Positions 32,061 to 43,372 of a stretch of DNA of 64,000 nt are shown in pieces. Within the stretch, counting starts at the first letter, position 1. Every line of letters starts with the position of its first letter. This stretch comes from Nymphalis io (Eukaryota; Arthropoda; Insecta; Lepidoptera; Nymphalidae): NCBI RefSeq assembly GCF_905147045.1, contig NC_065910.1, positions 8,680,001 through 8,744,000 of the forward strand, in the 5' to 3' direction. Made by a program: the position numbers and the translations under genes. The notes beneath the pieces are model-generated. The model made no database searches and was not told the origin of the DNA. It saw only the letters and a program-made list of their open reading frames with translations.

Positions 32061-32589
32061 CCTTTTAACATTAACCGACCCAACAATTTCGATAACAGCA
32101 TAACTCCTTACACACTCAAAAAGTTAATTTACAACTTTTCCATCTGTTTGATGTTCCTAATTTGTTCACACGAGTTAAGTTAATGAATCGTGTATGTTAC
32201 CGTGTGGCGTGATTCAACAAATTCTTGTTACATACAAAGTACCTTGGATGGAGAACATTGTATATATATACATATATATTTAATTATATCTTCAGAAATA
32301 TCAAGTTCTCAAATATATCCGTCTGTCTTATAACTGAAATTTGGATGTTTATTGGTATAATTATTCGAAATTAAACAGTTTATATAAAGATTTTATAAAA
32401 TTTTGTTGTTATTATATTAGAAAAAATAATGCAGGTAGGTCATTGTTTATCTGGTTATATATATAAGTATAAAAAACAGCAATTATTTCTTGGCTTAAAG
32501 GTAATTGTATTGATAACATAATTTATTAATTCATATATGTGTATTTTGTATTTATATTGACTTTTACTTATTAGTTCGTTTTTCTTATA
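32061..32589. other. AT-rich, nothing recognised
   Basis: No supported feature. Confidence 0.4.
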
Positions 32590-32845
32590 GATTGTAATCG
32601 TAAGTGGTCACGAACGCCTATAGACATTGGCATTGTAAGAAATGTTAACCATCGCTTACATCACCAATGCGCCACCAACCTTAGGAACAGAGATGTTATG
32701 TCCCTTGTGCCTGGAATTACACTAGCTCACTCGTCCTTCAAACCGGAACACAACAATGACAAGTACTGCTGTTTTGCGGTAGAATATCTGATGAGTGGGT
32801 GGTACATACCCAGACGGACTTGCACAAAGCCCTACCACCAGTAAT
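32590..32845 (-). mobile_element. Family A, tail-less but otherwise complete
   Basis: It begins at GATTGTAATCGTAAGTGGTC, lacking the distal CCTATTCTATAAA end, and runs to the head ACTTGCACAAAGCCCTACCA. Confidence 0.75.
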
Positions 32846-33004
32846 ATTATTTACTATTACAGCACCGCATACCTCATATTGTATGAATAATCCCTTGCCT
32901 TAAAAGGTTACCAAATTTTTATCCTACCCAATAAAGTGTAAAGTAATTAAGACGAACTGATTTAAGTCAGCGGCTGTTTTCGCAAAAGGCTAGTCAACTG
33001 TCTA

Positions 33005-33145
33005 GAAGATATTATAACAGAGCATAAATGAGTACGAACACTCAGGTGCACTCTCTAACACTTCATTTACACAATGCGATGGGAGACTAAGCTGGCACGA
33101 CCGGGTTGAGTTTAGGCTTAGGACTAACGGTTTCACGTAAACACT
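33005..33145 (-). mobile_element. Family D SINE, diverged partial
   Basis: The order CAGGTGCACTCTCTAACAC, GCGATGGGAGACTAAG, GCACGACCGGGTTGAG and ACGGTTTCACGTAA is the family D middle on the minus strand. Confidence 0.5.
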
Positions 33146-33204
33146 GTTAACATTCAAACTCTAACCTATTAACGAGAATTAGGTCTGACAAAAAGCCAAT
33201 AAAT

Positions 33205-33475
33205 TTGACGGGCTGGTTGGCGTGGTTGGTAGATACTTGCACTTCACGCCGAAGGTTGTGGGTTCGATTCCCACCCAGGATAGACATTTGTGTGCGTGAA
33301 CATGTCTGTTTGTCCTGAGTCTGGGTGTAGTTATCCATATAAGTATGTATTTACAAAAGAAAAGTAGTATATGTAGTATATCAGTTGCTGGTTTCCATAG
33401 TACAAGCTCTGCTTAGCTTGGGATCAGATGGCCGTGTGTGAATAATGACCAAAAAAAAAGTTATTATTTATAAAA
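33205..33475 (+). mobile_element. Family C tRNA-derived SINE, full length
   Basis: Box-A-like TTGGCGTGGTTGGTAGA and box B GGTTCGATTCC are intact. The body and GGGATCAGATGGCCGTGTGT end are near consensus. The tail is AAAAAAAAAGTTATTATT. Confidence 0.8.
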
Positions 33476-33801
33476 AAGGACATAATAAAGTGACAATGAA
33501 AATACCTAATCCAATTCTGATGACGTCAATCTTCTATCTTCATATGAATAAAGATGTTGGAAGTAAATGGATAACAAATTAATAGCTTCACTATAAATTT
33601 TAGATTAATGACCCTTTGTAATATTACATCATTATATACAGTTTTATAAGGTAACCGTTGCCAAAGTATATAATAAGATCGAGTTATAATATCGTTGCCA
33701 AGATTATTTTCATTGCTGAATATATTGTTTTTATACGTTTTATATAAGCTTATCCGTATGTTATTACAGAATATGAACAAACGTAGAAAGTCGATTTTAC
33801 A

Positions 33802-34098
33802 ATAACAGCCTGTGAATGTCCCACTCCTGGGCTAATTCCCCTTTTCCCTTTTTGAGGAGAAGGTTCGGAGCTTATTCCACCACGCTGCTCCAGTGCGGGT
33901 TGGTGGAATATAAATGTAGCAGAATTTCAGTGAAATTAGACACATGTAGGTTTCCTCACGCTGTTTTCCTTCACCGTAAAGCACGAGATGAATTATAACC
34001 ACAAATAAGCACATAAAAATTCAGTGGTGCTTGCCTGAGTTCGATCCCACGATCATCGGTTAAGATTCACGCGTTCTTACTACTGGGCCATGTCGGTT
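33802..34098 (-). mobile_element. Metulj-type SINE, full length
   Basis: From AACAGCCTGTGAATGTCCCA to the head GATTCACGCGTTCTTACTAC plus TGGGCCATGTCGG. Box B is GAGTTCGATCCC. Confidence 0.8.
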
Positions 34099-34221
34099 TT
34101 TTTCAGGAAGTCGAATTAAGAGTAATTTAAATATGACTTTTATTTGAAACTTCGTAAATACATCTTGTCTGTGTTTATATATTATTGTTTGACTGAATGT
34201 TGAAGTTGTAGAGTAATAGTA

Positions 34222-34430
34222 CACATTGGCGATGTAAAAAAATATTAACGACTGTATATCGCCAATGCTCCATCAACCTTTAAAACTAAGTTGTTACGTC
34301 CCTTTTGCCTTTAATTACTTCTTTTTCTTCTTCTTTAATTACTTAATCAGACTTTAAATCGGAACACAACAGTAGAATATCCGATGGGTGGGACCCAGAC
34401 AGGCTTGCACAAAGCCCTGCCAAGTAATTA
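34222..34430 (-). mobile_element. Family A, diverged
   Basis: A TTCTTTTTCTTCTTCTTT insertion sits in the GCCTTTAATTAC block. The head CAGGCTTGCACAAAGCCCTG remains. Confidence 0.6.
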
Positions 34431-34727
34431 ATAAAAAACTAATTATTCTAGATTAATGTATTTTTAATGTATAGATCGTTGTTATTACCGATTCTTTATA
34501 AATTATTTAAATTACTTGACTTATTAATAAAACTCAAAAATTTTTTAATGGCATGTTATTAGGTAATTAGTTTTATAGCTAGTATTAAATTGTATATTTG
34601 GTTTCAACTGCTTGCAAAGGCTTTTTATATCCTAGAAAAAGGATATGAAAAGCCTATGTCACTCTGGCCCATAATATAATAATTAATTGTTGGGTGAATC
34701 TAAAACAGTAAATGAATATAAATACTC

Positions 34728-34840
34728 CACTTTTGGGTTAAGACCTATCCTCTGGAAGCTTATTCCATCACGTACTCATGTGGCAGTTTCATTTGACTCA
34801 TGTATGCTTCTTTACGATGTTTTATTTCACCGCTGAGTAT
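34728..34840 (-). mobile_element. Metulj-type SINE split by the RTE insertion
   Basis: GGAAGCTTATTCCATCACG, CATGTGGCAGTTTCATTTG and ACGATGTTTTATTTCACCGC are old Metulj-type sequence on the minus strand. The element continues poorly at 37576 (ATATAATTTATT) on the far side of the RTE, so the SINE predates the LINE. Confidence 0.5.
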
Positions 34841-34849
34841 ATTAGTGCA

Positions 34850-35383
34850 TCAATCAACAGCCAATCGTTGTCCACTGCTGAACATCATGGCCTCTCCCAA
34901 GGTGCGCCAAAGCTCCCTGTCCTCCGCCTTCCGCATCCAGTTGGTGCCCGCCACCTTCTTAAGGTCGTCGATCCACCTAGCTGGAGGGCGCCCTACGCTG
35001 CGCTTGCCGATTCGCGGTCTCCACTCTAGGACTCGTCTGCTCCAACGGCAATCGGTCCTACGACATACGTGACCAGCCCACTGCCACTTCAGCCTGCTAA
35101 TTTTGCAAGCTATATCGGTGACTCCGGTTCTTTTCCGGATAATCTCATTTCTGATCTTATCCTTCAAAGATACTCCGAGCATAGCTCGCTCCATAGCATG
35201 CTGAGCGACTTTGAATTTGTGGACTAGTCCCGCAGTTAGTGTCCACGTTTCGGCACCGTATGTCATGGCAGGTAAGACGCATTGGTTGAAGACTTTCGTC
35301 TTCAAACATTGCGGTATAGACGACTTGAGGACTTGACGAAGGTTGCCAAATGCTGCCCATCACAAGCGAATTCTTCGATCGGC
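34850..35383 (-). pseudogene. RTE C-terminal domain
   Basis: After the frame break, sequence from 35383 to 35306 reads RRI, WAAFGNLRQ with one stop. From 35305 a 151-codon open frame gives KTKVFNQCVLPAMTYGAETW, AMLGVSLKDKIRNEIIRKRT, LKWQWAGHV, RIGKRSVGRPPARWIDDLKK and GTNWMRKAEDRELW. The TGA stop lies in the TSD. This conserved tail follows the reverse transcriptase in RTE elements; its exact function is not known to me. The same region is what survives in the fragments at 8.5, 26.3, 39.1, 47.9, 48.4 and 48.8 kb. Confidence 0.88.
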
Positions 35384-36011
35384 GTCCTAGGTAGGTATAT
35401 TCACTAACAACTTCGAGAGGTTTCCCCTCGACGTATATCGGTCCCGGCACGACATGCCTATTGAACATGACCTTGGTCTTGTCCAAGTTTATACCGAGAC
35501 CGACACACCGGGAAGACTCGCCTAGGCTACGCAGCATTTCGGTGAGTTGTTCCAGCGACTCTGCTATGATGACGATATCGTCGGCAAATCGAAGGTGTGA
35601 GATGTACTCGCCGTTTACATTGACTCCATACCTAGTCCAATCCAGCGTCTTGAAAACGTCTTCCAACGTGTTGGTGAACAGTTTCGGGGATATTACATCC
35701 CCCTGTCTCACCCCTCTGCGCAGTTGGATCGCCTTCGTCTTACAGTCCTGGATGTGGACAGTCATTGTAGCGGCGTTGTACAGACATCTCAGTACCTCGA
35801 TATATCTCCAATCGATATGACATCTCTGCAATGAGTCGAGCACTGCCCAGGTTTCGATGGAGTCGAAGGCTTTCTCGTAGTCCACAAATGCCATACACAG
35901 CGGCTGATTGTACTCTTCGGTCTTCCGCACAATCTGCCGAACAGTATGGATGTGGTCCACGGTGCTGTAGCCTGATCGAATTATCCGATCTTGAAGAGAG
36001 CAACTGCCCAT
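35384..36011 (-). pseudogene. RTE reverse transcriptase, N-terminally deleted
   Basis: The frame from 36011 gives RSGYSTVDHIHTVRQ (12-26), motif A VDYEKAFD (43-50), motif B RRGVRQGDVISPKLF (98-112) and motif C RFADDIVIIA (141-150, catalytic FADD). It then gives FNRH...PIYVEGKPL and YTYLG (205-209). The fingers that should precede this are missing; by family comparison I infer a deletion of roughly 100-150 codons. After YLG, around 35384, a second short deletion shifts the frame: the RRI...WAAFGNLRQVL continuation is in another frame and contains a TGA. Known role: copies the element's RNA at the nicked target. Confidence 0.88.
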
Positions 36012-37374
36012 AAAACCTCTCTACTTCTCCGACAATCTCAGGCCTAGAGGTAACGACCCCACCATTTTCAGTTTTAAGTTTTATCAGACGCGGCCTCCCA
36101 AACTTGCGAGCGAACACTTTCGATCCCCGATTTTGCTCAATCGCAGCCTCGATGGCACGGGTATTGGAGCGTCGGAGATCGCGTCGCGTCAGCGTTTTTA
36201 TTGTTCGGTTTAAGGCCTTATCTGACAAAAACGATGGTAGTTCTCGTCGTTTTCTCATGAGCTCGAGTGTCTCAGCAGAGAGTTTTGGTGCGTTGTCTCT
36301 TCTCTGTGGCGGAAAACACTTGCGGGATGTGTTTTGCAGTATTTTGACCAGCGTGTCGGTTCTCTCATCAATGCTGCTTATGGTTTCCAACGCGGTGAAT
36401 TGATTTTGAAGTTCCATTTGGAACTTTTCGGAGCCTTCAGCAGCTTGGAGCATGGTAGGTCGGAGAGTAGACCTCATCATTCTCGATCTTTCGGCTTTTA
36501 AGTTGATATTTAGAGTGCCTCGAACCAAGCGGTGATCACTTCCGGTATTAAACCTGTTGATCACTGAAACATCTCTAAATATGTGCCTTTTATTCGGAAT
36601 GATAAAGTCTATCTCGTTCCTTGTCATGTTATCGGGGCTTCGCCAGGTCCACCTCCTCTGAGGCTTCTTTTGAAAGAAAGAATTCATCAAAAAAAGCCTA
36701 TGCGCTTCGAGAAAGTTTACCAGCATTTGCCCCCTGTGATTTCTGCAGCCCAAGCCGTAAGGTCCGACTTTCGATTCACCGTTATCTTGTACTCCCACTT
36801 TAGCATTAAAGTCTCCCATAATAACATTGTAGTGGGCCTTCGAGGTGTCGTTGAGGGCCTTTGCGATGTCCTCGTACATCGCTTCGACCACATCATCAGA
36901 GTATGTCGAAGTTGGCGCATATACCTGTACGATCTTCAGGGAGTACCTGTCGGAAAGTTTTAGGACAAGGTACGCTACCCGGTTCGACACACTACTGATT
37001 TCCACAATGCTGCTAATGAGATCCTTTTTGACTAGAAAACCGACACCACCCTGGGAAAGGTTATCACCTTCGCGGAAGTAGAGTAAGTTACCGGACTCTA
37101 GAGTTATCGTGTCCTCCCCCTGTCTTCGGACTTCAGATAACCCCAGTATATGCCAGTTTATATGACTTAACTCTATTTCTAATTCGGCGAGGTGATGGTC
37201 CAGCCTCATCGAGCGTCCATTATACGTTGCCATGTGCAGTCGTTTTATACGGTAGCCTGCTGTGAACCGGTGATTCTTAGCACCCCCTGCCCTGCCGATA
37301 CCGCGACCGCTACCTTGGTCGGGCCTAGCGGGCTTGCCGGTAACTGGGGGCCTTTTTTTGGGCGCATCTGCCAT
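35989..37374 (-). CDS. RTE endonuclease region (apurinic/apyrimidinic-type)
   Basis: About 461 codons of true coding sequence from ATG at 37374. A basic, Gly-rich N-terminal stretch (residues 1-45) precedes an exonuclease-endonuclease-phosphatase fold: MATYNGRS (48-55), catalytic Glu in LGLSEVRRQ (about 81), VYAPTS (151-156), GDFNAKVG (187-194) and catalytic TGSDHRLV (277-284). All expected active-site residues are present, so the enzyme nicking target DNA for target-primed reverse transcription looks intact. The linker ends VERFYGQLLSS. After that the reading frame continues about 80 codons out of register through reverse-transcriptase DNA, because the coding sequence for the fingers has been deleted. 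Another in-frame start at residue 48 is possible. Confidence 0.9.
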
Positions 37375-37575
37375 TAAGGGAGGGGTTTGCCCATACTCGC
37401 CGCGCTGGGCAGGCGTGTTGGCGAGCGCAGTAGGGGGGTAAGATGTTTATGGGAGGGGGGACGCTGCTGCCCATCCTTCTTTTCCCCGTCCCTCAGTCGC
37501 CTCTTACGACACCCACGGGATGAGATTGGGGGAGTACTATGCTAAGCCGGTACTCCACGGCAAATTAGTGCATCA

Positions 37576-39140
37576 CATATAATTTATTTCCCAGATTTAA
37601 CCAAAGTATAATCGATTAGGATTATCGTGACTTAGTTCAATTCCATTGGGCCATCATGGTAGACGTATAACCTGGTTCAAGCAATAACCTAACGATGACT
37701 TCGGAGATGTGATCGTAGTTTGTACGAGATCAAATTCTCATCATCATTGACGTTATTAATTCCAGTTCACTGTCACGTTAGAATAACCGATAACCGATAT
37801 TTCACACTTGATATTTATTCTTCTAATATCATTTATTGAAGAAAGGATATTATCTTGATCGAACAGATGCGTAGTATGACGGGAGAAGATATTTTTATCT
37901 ACCTTCCAGGTTCGAGTATTTGGATTGACAGTAATGACATCAGGATGCAAAATCACGTCGACCTGGTTCTCCGTTGCTCCAAAATAAACTAATATTAACC
38001 CACCATATTTATTATTTGAATATTTAACTAGGTTTCGCATAATAAACCCTCAAAAATCTAACACCTACTAGCTCTTAAAGTGAAGTTGGTTAGATTAAAC
38101 GCAAAAATTATTATATTTTTTGTTCTTCTATAAGGATGATGAGCATATAACTAGTCTATAACGAGTAAATAACGCTAAGACTTACCAGTCCTAAGTAAAA
38201 ATCACTGCTCCCCATTAAAATACTGTTGAAGTGTGAAATGTTATACTATAACATAATTGAATATATAACTTTACTTTTTTATACTTAACGAAAATGTTGC
38301 TAAATCGATTATTAATTATTACTAAAAAGATTATATTAAATATATGACAATATACAATTAAAAATGATAATAATATAATTCAAAATAATGTAAAAAATCA
38401 AAGTCCAAATCTTTCCTTCCACTAAAAAGTAAGTAATCAATTATCTCTGTAATAAAAGCGACTAAATCTGATGACAATCTCTTCAAGAACCATAAATTAC
38501 CCAAAATAAAAGGAAGCATATTTCCGTCGGAAGGCCGCAAAGAATTATCCATGGAGATTTATTCATATTGGAGTTACGCCAAAGTATAGCAATTCTACGC
38601 TGATACAAGGCTAAGTTCAAATAACAAGTGACTAATCAATATTTAGGGTTTATTAGATTTTTTTTCTTACATAAAATTAAAACATTTAACTTCTAATGGT
38701 TTCAAAATACAAAACAGATTCAAATAAATGTTTAATACCTACTTATAAGTGTGTCCTTTATATGTTTGTGATTATTATAGTCAATGTCTCATATATATAA
38801 TTACTAACAATTCACTGTGTTCTGTTGTGAACCTCAACATTGTCGTTATAGAACGACTTTAATTATTAAATTTATTAAAAAAATAAAACATTGATGTATT
38901 CAATATCGATATAATATCGATAGCTACATCACTGAAACGTATCAGCGTGAGCAAAGGCCTCATTTGTTACCTGGCGCGATAAGATTTATTTTCTTAACAT
39001 TGTCGATATTCCATACAAGCACTCGTATTTGTATTATCTTCGCGATATTCGACACTTTCGTAAAGTACTTGATTTTTTTTTATATAAAAGAGAAATGTAG
39101 TTATTCTTAAAGGAACAAATTTAACACTAAGCGTTCGGGC
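37576..39140. other. Unassigned; includes a paired DREF-like motif
   Basis: About 1.5 kb of AT-rich DNA. The short frames open here are AT-driven. The only motif I single out is the TATCGATA pair at 38904-38922. Confidence 0.4.
38904..38922. promoter_or_regulatory. Two DREF-like sites (TATCGATA)
   Basis: TATCGATA occurs at 38904-38911 and again at 38915-38922, 11 bp apart. This is the DRE core bound by DREF in insect housekeeping promoters. No transcript start or gene is visible beside it, and an AT-rich background makes chance occurrence plausible. Confidence 0.2.
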
Positions 39141-39475
39141 TCGAACAGGAACTTTATACAAGGTGAAGACGCCTTCTGCATCATGTAGGGTCCTGCTACC
39201 TTCTTTAAATCTTTAGTCCACCTGGCTGGAGGGTGCTCGGTGGTCTTTGCAGCGCTGGTCTTCTACCTAGTACCCGTCTGCTCCAACCATCGATCTTTCG
39301 ACATACGTGACTAGCCCTATTCATCTTCAGTGTTCCAATTTTGCAAGTTACGTCGCTAACTTCAATTTTTTTTCTTTCATTCTTTTATTTGTAATTTTAT
39401 TCTTTAAAGATAAGGCGAGCAAAGGTTTCGCCATGGAATGCTAAGTGACCAGCACACTGCCACTTCTACTCTCAC
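39141..39475 (-). mobile_element. RTE-clade LINE 3' fragment, decayed
   Basis: The order CGCCTTCTGCATCATGTAGG, CCACCTGGCTGGAGGGTGCT, TCTGCTCCAACCATCGATC, ACATACGTGACTAGCCC, AATTTTGCAAGTTACGTCGC and CATGGAATGCTAAGTGACC parallels 34.93-35.2 kb of the long RTE on the same strand. Many indels are present. Confidence 0.7.
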
Positions 39476-39975
39476 TTGAATAATTAAATTTCAAAATAGC
39501 TCGTAAGAACTTGCTGCGATAAAGAAGACTTTTGTTTTATTTATTCGATTTATGGGTGCATTCTTTTAGCAAAATAAATTATTAATGATTCAAAGGTGAT
39601 TGCAATTAAAGGAATATTCCATATAGCTCTTAAAGCAATCTCATTTTGAAATTTCTGCTCCGCAATAGCTTTTTTCAAACTAAACAATGGAAAATGCTGA
39701 TCATTTACAATTTTTCAACTTTAATAAAAGTGGGTTAGACTCCCTGGAGCAATTAAGACGGTCGCAAAATAAATCTGTCATTCATGACACTTCATGAATA
39801 AAAATTCCAATGTCAGTATACCGTCTATTAATCATGATATGATAGAATAATGGCAATTTTATATACATATAAATTCATTTGTCCTGATTGACTATTAACG
39901 CTCAGTCAAAACTACCGAGTCCTAAAAGCAAATTTTGAATAGTCAGCTTACATAAGTTGCGAAAATAGGTTTCAT
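39476..39975. other. AT-rich, nothing recognised
   Basis: No supported feature. Confidence 0.4.
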
Positions 39976-40163
39976 AAGCATTTACTAAGAAGTCACGGTA
40001 GTATGCGCAAGCGATCCCCCGAAAAGACGGAGTGGGTATCGCTGGTTTTCTGGTGGGTATTCCGGCGCCTTCAGCGGCGGCGGGCCCCACATACCCCCCA
40101 CTTCAAGTGGAGGAAACGCGTAAATGCGTTTTTCCAGCGGAAAAAAAAAGCATTTACTAAGAA
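39976..40163 (+). mobile_element. Family H compact retroposon with 16-bp TSD
   Basis: Perfect AAGCATTTACTAAGAA copies at 39976-39991 and 40148-40163 flank a 156-bp GC-rich body. The body starts GTCACGGTAGTATGCGCAAG, contains ACGGAGTGGGTATCGCTGG and CAGCGGCGGCGGGCCCCAC, and ends GCGTTTTTCCAGCGG plus an A run. Long TSD and poly-A mean LINE-type integration. There is no box A/B that I can see, so it may be a LINE-derived or non-tRNA SINE. Confidence 0.85.
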
Positions 40164-43056
40164 AGGATTAGCAAAAAGTCCAACTTTAAGAAGGGAGTAA
40201 AGAGAGAGGTAACTTTGTATGAAAGTCTTTGTTCTTTGAAGTTAGAAACATGTAAACATATTAGCAGTGCGAAGCCGTAGTTTACGCTAGGTCTTTATAT
40301 TTAAGTCGAATCGTAGGTATTCCACAAGGTTCCATACTAGTGGATCAACATTAATTGGTGCTTAACAAATATTTCAAGATGCAATTGAAAATGCAACTTT
40401 TATTAAAACTATTGTTGTTTCTGCAATTGTTATATTTTATTTTACTCGGACTTTTTAGACGATCACCTTCTTTCTTATTGTTTATTTACTTGTACGTTCA
40501 ATATAAAAAAAACAAAAATACTATAGAATATAAATTAAACTTATAAATTTTTCATAGCAATTTCCAAAAACCCTTATTTATCACGCGTGACAATGGCACG
40601 CTTTAAATTTATTAGCAATGAGAGTGGGTGGTGAGATCGGTTGCCGCAATACTGATTGATATTTCAAATCCCAGTTGTTCAATATAATCCGTTGTGTCCG
40701 CTTAACGAGATTAAAGTCACATATACGATTTTGACTTCTTATTTGATTTTATCTATTAACTAAACGCTTAAGAACGAGAAGATAAAGAATACTAGTCATA
40801 TTTATATGTTTAAATATTCTGTACGTGTATGTAACTCAACTCCTCAACGGCCGCACCGATATTGATGATTTTTTTTTGTGTACGAGTAGTTTTAGTTTAA
40901 ATAGAACCCAGTAGTTGGCGTTGTGATCGGGCACAGACTTTTTTAACAAGAAAATGAATTAATAGTTTTTTTTTTCACTACTATAACATTTTTGTAAAGA
41001 AAAAAAAAATGTTCTATCTCTCGTAAACACCACCGTTATCTTTTACAATATGTGCTCATAACAAAGTATTATCAAAGTATTGCAAGAGTTATAAGCTAGT
41101 TTAGCAATTATATTTCCCCCAACCGCATTTGGATTTATGCAGCGAAATTGAATATTCGAATCTAAACTGGGAACCAATTAATGAAAGCCAAATAAATTCA
41201 TCATTCAAAGAGTTACTAGTACAATAAGCTTCTCTCTTAAATCTTCTTTTTTATGCGACTTTCGTTAAGATGGAAATCAATTTGGCTAATTTTTTTGTAT
41301 GTTGATATTTATAATCCCCGATACCTTGTAAATTTTATTGCTTTTCAAATTTATTTATATAGAAAGTGGTTCTAACGATTGAATAAAATATTCTGAGAAT
41401 AAAGATATGTCACGCACATCTTTTACTTGTATCATGTGCGTGCTTTATAAAATACAAAAGAAAAAAAAGATACCCAAAATCAACAATTAATCGAATTGAG
41501 AATTGATCTACAGAAAGGCATCAATAGGTACACTTCAACAAAAAACATAAAAATAATACTTTATGTATATTAATATTTGGTTGGTTACCTTTTATTTATT
41601 GCATTCTGTAAATATTTTTCATTTCATTTCACATCATTGTAATCGGTCAAATGGTTTGGAATTATTATGTCCTTAAACAGATATACCAATATCTTTTTTT
41701 ACATTTAGATGAAGGGAAATTATTTGCATAGAGCTGAGACATTTATGGTCTCATAATTATATAGAATGATTTATATTGGTAATAAATGAGAAGTATATCA
41801 TGTTCACTTAAAAGGAAATTACCTTCAGAAATCGAAATTGTAGTTTTTTTCTTAAAAAGTTTAAGTTTACGTCAGCCATGTTTATTAGGCTTCACCCACA
41901 CGTCAGTTTTTAATGTTTGTTACCTATTATAATTTACGGTTGAATCAAAAAAAATCTATTAGCAATATTTATCTAAGATTTGTCTGAAATGTAATGTATT
42001 TTATATTTGATTTCTCGAATATTCGAAATTTACGTGGAAATTTTCATCGGAATTTACTTTTTAGACAGAACCAATTAAGGCAGTAGCTGGTAAAATCTCA
42101 GCCATTCAGAGCGGTGACACTTCGATGAATAAAATTTCCGATGACACTTCAGTTAGCCATCCATATAGATGAAATTGTGTGAGCTGGAGTCTAATAACTT
42201 TTAAGTACAACTTTGTAAACTTGCATTTGACTTACTTTGAAGTAAATTTAAATTCAGTCTTAATAAAAAAATATATATATTTAATCAATACATCATAATG
42301 CTTCGTCTTCATAATTCAATCAGCCAGTTCCAAAAAGTGAGACAAACCGGCCATTAACTCGGTTATAACATTCTCTTTTTAAAAAGCTTTTATTTAAATT
42401 GCATTGTTTGTTAGTTTGTTTAGGTCAAACCTTGCAAACTGAAATGGAACTACTTCCTCTTATTCTTCGGAGTTGAAATTTTACACAGTTCAGTACTTGT
42501 AATGCATTTTTATGGTAAGCATGACCTGGTTATACACACATTTGGATCCAGACGAAGAAACTCATTAACGGTTAACGGTATTGACATTATTTTTTTCTAT
42601 GTATATATGCTTGTTTTTAATTATCGAATTTAAAATTATTAATGTTCTATTTCTGAATTTAAAATTATTCTATGAATGTCTTCTTTTCTCATTATAATCT
42701 TTTGTTATTGGATACAGGTAGACATTCAGTAGCATTAGTCTTATGTTACATAATTAATAACACTTAAACATATTTCTCTTGAAATTAAAAATATATATTA
42801 ATATATATAAGGAACTTAGAGCCTTTATTTTTGACTGTCAATCAAGGCATTATGAATCGAAAAGTTAATTTTAACTTCGTAAGCTGTATTATCGAAAAAT
42901 TTTTTTTAAGTATTACTAAGCATTTTTAATATTTAGTAACTATAAGGATCCCGTCAAAAGAACATTCTTTCTATCAAGGATCTTCTGTCTTCAAACATTT
43001 TTACTTTGAAAAAAATCCAATATAATTTTTTTTAAGGAGAGTTAGTATCGAGTTAC
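40164..43056. other. Unassigned 2.9-kb AT-rich stretch
   Basis: This is the longest repeat-poor interval in the window. It holds poly-T and poly-A runs (near 40869, 40969 and 41000) and a direct repeat of GAATTTAAAATTATT (42627 and 42656). I see no coding frame with protein-like composition. Confidence 0.4.
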
Positions 43057-43372
43057 TGTCTCTTTGGTTTAGTGGTTAGATATAAGGCTCGTTCCGAGGT
43101 TTTGGATTCAAACCTATGGTTGGACTAATAAAATGTTATTATAGCCTCGGAAGGCACGTAAAGCCATTGGTCCTGCTCCAGACTCTTTCAGATTGCCATA
43201 CCATCGGATTATGAGAAAGAGGTAATAGATAGTGCACCTGTGTTTGCGCACAAACTTGTTCACTAATATTTCCTGTGCAGTTGGCTAATCGTTTCTTGAG
43301 ATTGGCCGCCGTGGTTGAAATCGGTTAGGACAGTGTGTATGTGTGTGTTTGTACGCGCGCGTGTGTGTTATA
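43057..43372 (+). mobile_element. Family D tRNA-derived SINE, full length
   Basis: The head has box-A-like TTGGTTTAGTGGTTAGA (43064-43080) and box B GGATTCAAACC (43104-43114). The body follows: AGCCTCGGAAGGCACGTAAA, GCCATTGGTCCTGCTCC, ATCGGATTATGAGAAAG, GTGCACCTGTGTTTGCG, GAGATTGGCCGCCGTGG. It ends in a GT-rich microsatellite (43341-43372) with an alternating GCGCGCG patch. This copy defines family D as tRNA-derived. Confidence 0.8.

Larger units (their letters stand above)
34841..37575 (-). mobile_element. RTE-clade LINE, nearly full length, with 12-bp TSD
   Basis: Perfect ATTAGTGCATCA copies at 34841-34852 and 37564-37575 bound a 2711-bp minus-strand element. It starts at TTGCCGTGGAGTACCGGC and ends GGCTGTTGAT, directly at the TSD. 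That is typical for RTE elements, which have almost no 3' UTR. Order on the element: a 5' leader of about 190 bp, an endonuclease, a reverse transcriptase lacking its N-terminal fingers, and a C-terminal tail domain. It is GC-richer than the window. The intact ends and TSD suggest moderate age; three lesions make it inactive. Confidence 0.93.

Noticed and set aside
34778..35072. Plus-strand open frames of 83-90 codons
   Set aside because: They are antisense to the conserved RTE C-terminal domain on the minus strand.
36104..37377. Several plus-strand open frames of 60-126 codons
   Set aside because: They are antisense to the RTE endonuclease, whose minus-strand motifs are unmistakable.
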